Assembly: GCA_963819855.1 (NCBI GenBank)
Contig: CAWFYC010000038.1
Span: 62,001 to 126,000 of the forward strand
Length of the DNA stretch: 64,000 bases
Origin: JAMXLO01 sp963819855
GTDB taxonomy: Bacteria > Pseudomonadota > Alphaproteobacteria > Acetobacterales > Acetobacteraceae
Direction: 5' to 3'
In this document: one piece after another, positions 60,160-64,000 of the stretch
Layout: every line of letters begins with the position of its first letter
Numbering within the stretch: the first letter of the stretch is position 1
The notes under the pieces: generated by a model
The model's input: only the letters and a program-made list of their open reading frames with translations
Told to the model about the DNA's origin: nothing
Databases searched by the model: none
Translations under genes and position numbers: made by a program

Positions 60160-60843
60160 ATGGCGGCTCGCGAACCCGGGATGATGCTGTGGACGTGGCG
60201 GGTCGTGCGTGGCCGGCCCAGGCTGTTCATCGGCCTGCTGTGCGGACTGGCCGCCGCGCCGTTGATACCAGGCGATATCAGCCGAACGACGCGCGCCATC
60301 CTTGCCTGGGATCTTGGCGTGATCGTCTTCCTGGTGTCGGCCGCTTTCCTGTTCACCACCGAGCGGGTGAACCACATGGCGGCCGATGCGGAGGCCCAGG
60401 AGGAAGGCGAATGGACCGTGTTCTCGCTGACCGTGGCGGCGGTGACCTTCAGCTTCGTTGCGGTCATCGACGAGTTCGCCGGCATGAAGGAACTGCCGCC
60501 GGCGCAGCGCAACCTACATGTGATTCTGGTCGCGGTGACTCTGCTGGTGTCCTGGCTGATGACGCATACCACCTTTGCGTTCCGCTATGCGCATGAATAC
60601 TACGAAGTCGATCCGGGCAGTGTGGGCATCGTCGGCGGGCTGGAGTTCCCTGGCGAAAGGCGCCCGGATTATTTCGACTTCTTGTATTTCGCGTTGGTGC
60701 TGGGAATGACCTTCCAGGTATCCGATGTGCAGATCACCGCGCGCAAGTTCCGCCGCCTGGCGGCGGCACATGGGCTGCTGAGCTTCCTCTACAACACGAT
60801 CATCCTGGCGCTTACGGTGAACATCGCCGCGGGGATGTTGTAG
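60160..60843 (+). CDS. DUF1345 membrane protein
   Basis: Protein of 227 residues with about six membrane segments. The AFRYAHEYYE, GLEFPGERRPDYFDFLYFALVLGMTFQVSDV and AAAHGLLSFLYNTIILALTVNIAAG motifs are diagnostic. Function unknown. It starts 2 bp after the M20 peptidase stop (a coupled start). Confidence 0.93.
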   Translation: MAAREPGMMLWTWRVVRGRPRLFIGLLCGLAAAPLIPGDISRTTRAILAWDLGVIVFLVSAAFLFTTERVNHMAADAEAQEEGEWTVFSLTVAAVTFSFVAVIDEFAGMKELPPAQRNLHVILVAVTLLVSWLMTHTTFAFRYAHEYYEVDPGSVGIVGGLEFPGERRPDYFDFLYFALVLGMTFQVSDVQITARKFRRLAAAHGLLSFLYNTIILALTVNIAAGML

Positions 60844-60870
60844 AGTACCCTGCCGTCGCAAATTAATCGC

Positions 60871-62040
60871 TTACCAGTTCGGCCCCTGCCGTGCGATGCG
60901 CTGTGCCAGCGACCAGCGATGCACCTCGGACGGGCCGTCGTAGATGCGGAACGCGCGGACTTCGCGGAAGATGCGTTCCACCAGCGTCTCGCCGGTCACA
61001 CCTTGTCCGCCCAGCACCTGCACGCAGCGATCGACCACGCGCCAGATCGCCTCGGAGCAGAACACCTTGGCGATCGAGGACTCCGTGGTACCCCGTGCGC
61101 CCTGGTCGAGCACCCAGGCGGTATGCCAGATCGCCAGCCGGCTCATGCGGATGTCGATCTCGTTGTCGGCCAGCATGAAGCCGACTCCTTCGTGGTGCAC
61201 CAGCTTCGCGCCGAACACCTCGCGACGTCCGGCATATTCTGCCGCGATGTCATGCGCGCGCCGCGCCGCGCCAAGCCAGCGCATGCAATGGGTCAGCCGC
61301 GCCGGCGCCAGTCGCACCTGAGCATAGCGGAACCCCTTGCCCGGCTCGCCCAGGATGTCGCCCGCGGGCACGCGAAGGTTGTTGAACCGCACCACCGCAT
61401 GGCCGCCGGCGAACGCCTGGTCCAGGCTGTGCATGGTGCGCACGATTTCGATGCCCGGCTGATCCATGTCGGCGAGGAACATCGTCGCCGAACCATCCTC
61501 GCCCTTCGCCATGATGATGGCGAAACCCGCGCCCTCCGCGCCGGTGATGAACCATTTCTCCCCATTGATCACCCAGTGGTTGCCGTCCTGTACCGCTGTG
61601 GTGTTCAGCGCCGACGGATCCGAACCCGCACCCGGCGCCGGCTCGGTCATGCAGAAGCAGGAGCGGATCGCGCCGCTCGCCAGCGGGCGCAGCCAGCGTT
61701 CCTTCTGCTCCGGTGTGGCGACCTGCTCCAGCAAATGGATGTTGCCTTCGTCCGGCGCGAAGATATGCATCGCGACAGGGCCGAGCAGCGAGTAGCCGGC
61801 CTCCTCGAACACCACCGCTTTGCCGACACTGTTCAGCCCGAGGCCGCCGTATTCCGCCGAGGCGTGCGGTGCCAGCAGTCCAACTTCGCGACCGAGTGCC
61901 ACCAATTCGCGGCGGAACTCTTCGGTCGGCCCATGCGCGGTCTGCCGCAGGTCGCCTTCCAGCGGGATGATCTTATCGCGGATAAAGCCGCGCGTGCGCT
62001 GCTGCAGCTCCTGCAGTTCGGGAGAGAGTGAAAAATCCAT
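60871..62040 (-). CDS. Acyl-CoA dehydrogenase (LvaC/ACAD11 type)
   Basis: ACAD of 389 residues: FCMTEPAPGAGSDPSAL (FAD), WVINGEKWFITGAEGAGFAI, RIYDGPSEVHRWSLA at the C-terminus. The Asp in place of the usual Glu-Gly motif of short-chain enzymes (IYDG) is as in ACAD11 and related bacterial enzymes. Its start overlaps the kinase stop (TGATG), so they are co-translated. In Pseudomonas LvaC with an LvaA-type kinase handles 4-hydroxyacyl-CoA. Confidence 0.93.
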   Translation of the reverse strand: MDFSLSPELQELQQRTRGFIRDKIIPLEGDLRQTAHGPTEEFRRELVALGREVGLLAPHASAEYGGLGLNSVGKAVVFEEAGYSLLGPVAMHIFAPDEGNIHLLEQVATPEQKERWLRPLASGAIRSCFCMTEPAPGAGSDPSALNTTAVQDGNHWVINGEKWFITGAEGAGFAIIMAKGEDGSATMFLADMDQPGIEIVRTMHSLDQAFAGGHAVVRFNNLRVPAGDILGEPGKGFRYAQVRLAPARLTHCMRWLGAARRAHDIAAEYAGRREVFGAKLVHHEGVGFMLADNEIDIRMSRLAIWHTAWVLDQGARGTTESSIAKVFCSEAIWRVVDRCVQVLGGQGVTGETLVERIFREVRAFRIYDGPSEVHRWSLAQRIARQGPNW

Positions 62041-63110
62041 CAGAATGCGCGTCCCTGGGCGATCTCGTGGGCGAACTCGACGATGCCGGTGCCGATCGCA
62101 GTGAGGCCGGCGTAGCGCGGCTCGGTGGTAGCCCCGCTGCGCCACCGATAGCCAAGTTGCAGGAAGATCACGCCGAGCTTGTACATCGCCAGCACGCGGT
62201 GGAACAGGAAGTCGGATACGTCGCGCCCGCTCAACGCGGCATAGCTCGCGACCGCCTGCTCGCGCGGCCAGAAGCCGCCTTCGTCCGCCGGCATCTGTGC
62301 CATGTCGTGCAGCGCCGGCGGATCGTCCTCGTGCACCCAGTAGCTCAGCAGCGTGGCGAAATCGAACAGCGGATCGCCGCGCGTGCCCTGGTCCCAGTCC
62401 ACCACCGCGACCGGCGACAGGTCGTGCGGGTCCAGGATCATGTTGTTGAGCTTGAAATCGTTGTGCAGCAGCGCCGGCGCTCCGTCCGGCACCTGATGGC
62501 GTTCCAACCACGTCCCCAGTTCGGCGTGAAGCGTCTCGGTGCCAGCCTCCAGCGCCGCGAGCCCGCGCCTGCGCCAGCCGGCGACGGCACGCGCGAGAAA
62601 CCCAGCCGGCCGGCCGAGATCGTCCAGGCCCACCGCCGCGGTATCCACCGCGTGGATCGCCACCAGCGCCTCGAGCAGCACCTGCGACAGGCGGGCGCCG
62701 ACTTCCGGCCGGCCGGCCAATTCCGCGGGAAGGTGCTCGCGGATCACCAGGCCGGGGCGGTACTCGATGATCTGGAACTGCGTTCCCATGATCGTCGCGT
62801 CGGTCCCGAGAAACAGCCCGCGCGGGACGAACGGCAACGCATCGGGCAGCCGGCTCAGGATGCGGAACTCGCGTGCCATGTCATAGGCGCCGGCCGGAAG
62901 CTCGCCGAGCGGCGGCCGCCGCAACACGGCAGGCCTGCCATCGAGCTGGATCAGGTAGTTCAGGTTCGCCAGTCCGCCGGAGAACTGCCGAGGCGGCGGA
63001 TCGCGGTCGAGGCGCAACCCCTGGCTGGCCAGGTAGGTGCGCACGGCGGCCCAGTCGAGCGGAACGCTCTGTTCAGCCGAGCGTACATTGGCCGGCGGGT
63101 GCGCCACCAT
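62040..63110 (-). CDS. APH-family phosphotransferase (LvaA/ACAD10-like kinase)
   Basis: Protein of 356 residues: Gly-rich loop FSGGLANLNYLIQL, Lys-like VLRRPP, catalytic LLHNDFKLNNMILDP (HxD...N) and metal Asp in VVDWDQGTRGDP. Known members phosphorylate the hydroxyl of 4-hydroxyacyl-CoA (LvaA) before the dehydrogenase acts. It heads the two-gene unit. An aminoglycoside kinase role is unlikely from context. Confidence 0.9.
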   Translation of the reverse strand: MVAHPPANVRSAEQSVPLDWAAVRTYLASQGLRLDRDPPPRQFSGGLANLNYLIQLDGRPAVLRRPPLGELPAGAYDMAREFRILSRLPDALPFVPRGLFLGTDATIMGTQFQIIEYRPGLVIREHLPAELAGRPEVGARLSQVLLEALVAIHAVDTAAVGLDDLGRPAGFLARAVAGWRRRGLAALEAGTETLHAELGTWLERHQVPDGAPALLHNDFKLNNMILDPHDLSPVAVVDWDQGTRGDPLFDFATLLSYWVHEDDPPALHDMAQMPADEGGFWPREQAVASYAALSGRDVSDFLFHRVLAMYKLGVIFLQLGYRWRSGATTEPRYAGLTAIGTGIVEFAHEIAQGRAF

Positions 63111-63125
63111 GCCTCCAGTTGTCGC

Positions 63126-63326
63126 CTAACGGGTGAACGGATTCTTCGACTCAACCCGCCCGAACATGCGGCTCCAGGCAGCCTCACGCAGCAGGCGATT
63201 CGAATTGCCGCCGCCGCCCGCCGCCTGGGCATCCTGCCGGTTCGCCTGCCGCTCCGCAGCCGCGGCCGGTGCTCGCACCTTGGGCGAAGCTGCCGCGGAT
63301 TTCGCCTTGCGTGGTGTTCGTGCCAT
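63126..63326 (-). CDS. Small basic protein of unknown function
   Basis: Protein of 66 residues: MARTPRKAKSAAASP, then Ala/Gln/Gly-rich middle and WSRMFGRVESKNPFTR end. Low complexity and basic. It sits between the ECF sigma gene and the kinase gene on the same strand. Codon bias fits; function unknown. Confidence 0.55.
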   Translation of the reverse strand: MARTPRKAKSAAASPKVRAPAAAAERQANRQDAQAAGGGGNSNRLLREAAWSRMFGRVESKNPFTR

Positions 63327-63352
63327 GCCCCCTCCAGACCGATACTGGCGCG

Positions 63353-64000
63353 CTACGATACCACCATCGCGCGGATCAACCAGTGTACCGGGTCGATGCA
63401 CACGAGCCGGCAGCAGCAGCGTGCCCAGGCAGCAAGGCGATTGGCCGCGGTGGCTGCACCGCCGCGCCGCCGCGGCGGTGCAGCCACTGCGGCGAGACGC
63501 GGCGCACCGGTCACGGCGTCGATCGTCTGGCGGACCCGGCCGCGTGCGCGGTGCAGCAGTACCCGCTGGTTCTCGGCAGTGAGGCCGAGCAGCGTGCACG
63601 CCTCCTCGGCTTCGCAGCCCTCGATGTCGCGCAGGATGATGACGGAACGCTGCCCGGCCGGCAGCCGGTCGATCGCCTCCATTACGTGGTCCCACAACTG
63701 CCGGCCGGCGACGATGCGCTCCGGGTCGATCTGGTCCCACAGGCGGGGCGCCTCGACCCAGTGACCGTCAGGCTTGAATTCCGACACATCGACCGCCCTG
63801 CCCCCAGGTGGGGTGCCTTCCATCAGCGCAGGCAGGCCGATCAGACGCCCTTCCCGTGTGGCGCGGGTCCGAGCGCGGTTCAGCACGATGCTGAACAGCC
63901 AGGTGACAACGCTGGAGCGGCCCTCGAAGCCACCGATGCCCGAGAACACCGCGAGCCAGCCATCCTGCACCACCTCCTCGGCCTGCGCCCGGCTGCCGAT
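63353..64000 (-). CDS. ECF-type RNA polymerase sigma factor, 5' part outside the window
   Basis: Reads in from the right edge: sigma region 2 (AEEVVQDGWLAVFSGIGGFEGRSSVVTWLFSIVLNRART) then a linker, then region 4 (AIDRLPAGQRSVIILRDIEGCEAEEACTLLGLTAENQRVLLHRARGRVRQ). The last 50 or so residues are not conserved and hold a perfect DNA hairpin (63450-63487). The start lies beyond the window; no anti-sigma gene is directly downstream. Confidence 0.88.
   Translation of the reverse strand: MGSRAQAEEVVQDGWLAVFSGIGGFEGRSSVVTWLFSIVLNRARTRATREGRLIGLPALMEGTPPGGRAVDVSEFKPDGHWVEAPRLWDQIDPERIVAGRQLWDHVMEAIDRLPAGQRSVIILRDIEGCEAEEACTLLGLTAENQRVLLHRARGRVRQTIDAVTGAPRLAAVAAPPRRRGGAATAANRLAAWARCCCRLVCIDPVHWLIRAMVVS
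63450..63487. repeat. Perfect 17-bp hairpin in the 3' end of the sigma-factor gene
   Basis: GTGGCTGCACCGCCGCG and its exact inverse are separated by CCGC. At the protein level it gives the palindromic LAAVAAPPRRRGGAATAAN. It may be a strong RNA hairpin acting as terminator or attenuator, or a repeat that was captured by the reading frame. Confidence 0.85.

Noticed and set aside
62028..63764. Plus-strand open frame of 578 codons across the kinase and sigma genes
   Set aside because: Shadow of the kinase and sigma-factor genes on the other strand.
1..64000. CRISPR arrays, prophage, plasmid replication or conjugation genes
   Set aside because: No regularly spaced direct repeats, no cas, integrase, terminase, rep or tra genes were found.

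Overview
The window is GC-rich (roughly two thirds G+C by eye) and gene-dense. Its conserved strings (tpiA-secG-pyrG-kdsA-eno-ftsB, and ffh-rpsP-rimM-trmD-rplS next to leuC-leuD-leuB) point to an alphaproteobacterium, most likely of the Acetobacteraceae/Rhodospirillales. Supporting marks are an OxyR with its redox cysteine pair, an Lpt/Kdo-type outer membrane (kdsA), a DUF3126 protein and PEP-CTERM secreted proteins. No rRNA, CRISPR array, plasmid origin or prophage was seen. One tRNA, Arg(ACG), is present.

Layout. 1-12 kb: housekeeping genes for cell division, glycolysis (eno, tpiA), Kdo synthesis, CTP synthesis and Sec export, broken up by a thiolase/GFA/TPR block and by a FitAB-type toxin-antitoxin pair. 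11.6-15.8 kb: rpmJ, a methyltransferase, oxyR with a cupin, and a GT-C-like membrane protein. 15.9-22.3 kb: a complete branched-chain-amino-acid-type ABC importer (livKHMGF) followed by a Uma2 protein and a frameshifted TauD/TfdA dioxygenase. 22.4-24.9 kb: small genes, a stand-alone receiver and a second, intact TauD dioxygenase. 25-28.3 kb: leuBDC, with leuB frameshifted. 28.5-37.1 kb: the ribosomal/SRP operon, split between trmD and rplS by about 5 kb that holds two damaged PEP-CTERM genes (one cut by an IS1380-family element, one frameshifted), a sigma-54-type promoter and a decayed second trmD-rplS junction. 37.2-44.4 kb: metabolic and efflux genes. 44.5-45.2 kb: a TumE/TumA toxin-antitoxin pair. 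45.3-49.5 kb: M20 dipeptidase, FetAB exporter, CBS-BON protein and pyrophosphatase. 50.4-56 kb: an acetate-symporter cluster (DUF485, actP, CBS/DUF294 protein, DEDDh exonuclease) interrupted by a PIN toxin pair. 56-64 kb: nucleoside hydrolase, MBL hydrolase, M20 peptidase, an acyl-CoA dehydrogenase coupled to an APH-type kinase, and the 3' part of an ECF sigma factor at the edge.

Two themes run through the window. First, at least nine palindromic intergenic elements of several families occur, and at least four of them reach into gene ends, where they supply the C-terminus of RimM, LivM and a YkgJ-like protein and the N-terminus of LivG and FetA. Second, toxin-antitoxin modules sit inside otherwise conserved gene strings (pyrG|kdsA, actP|DUF294), and a dead PIN gene lies beside eno.

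Three genes carry single-base frameshifts (TauD at about 16.4 kb, leuB at about 25.94 kb, PEP-CTERM at about 33.64 kb). Sequence alone cannot separate real decay from assembly error. leuB is the most suspect, because leuC and leuD are intact beside it.
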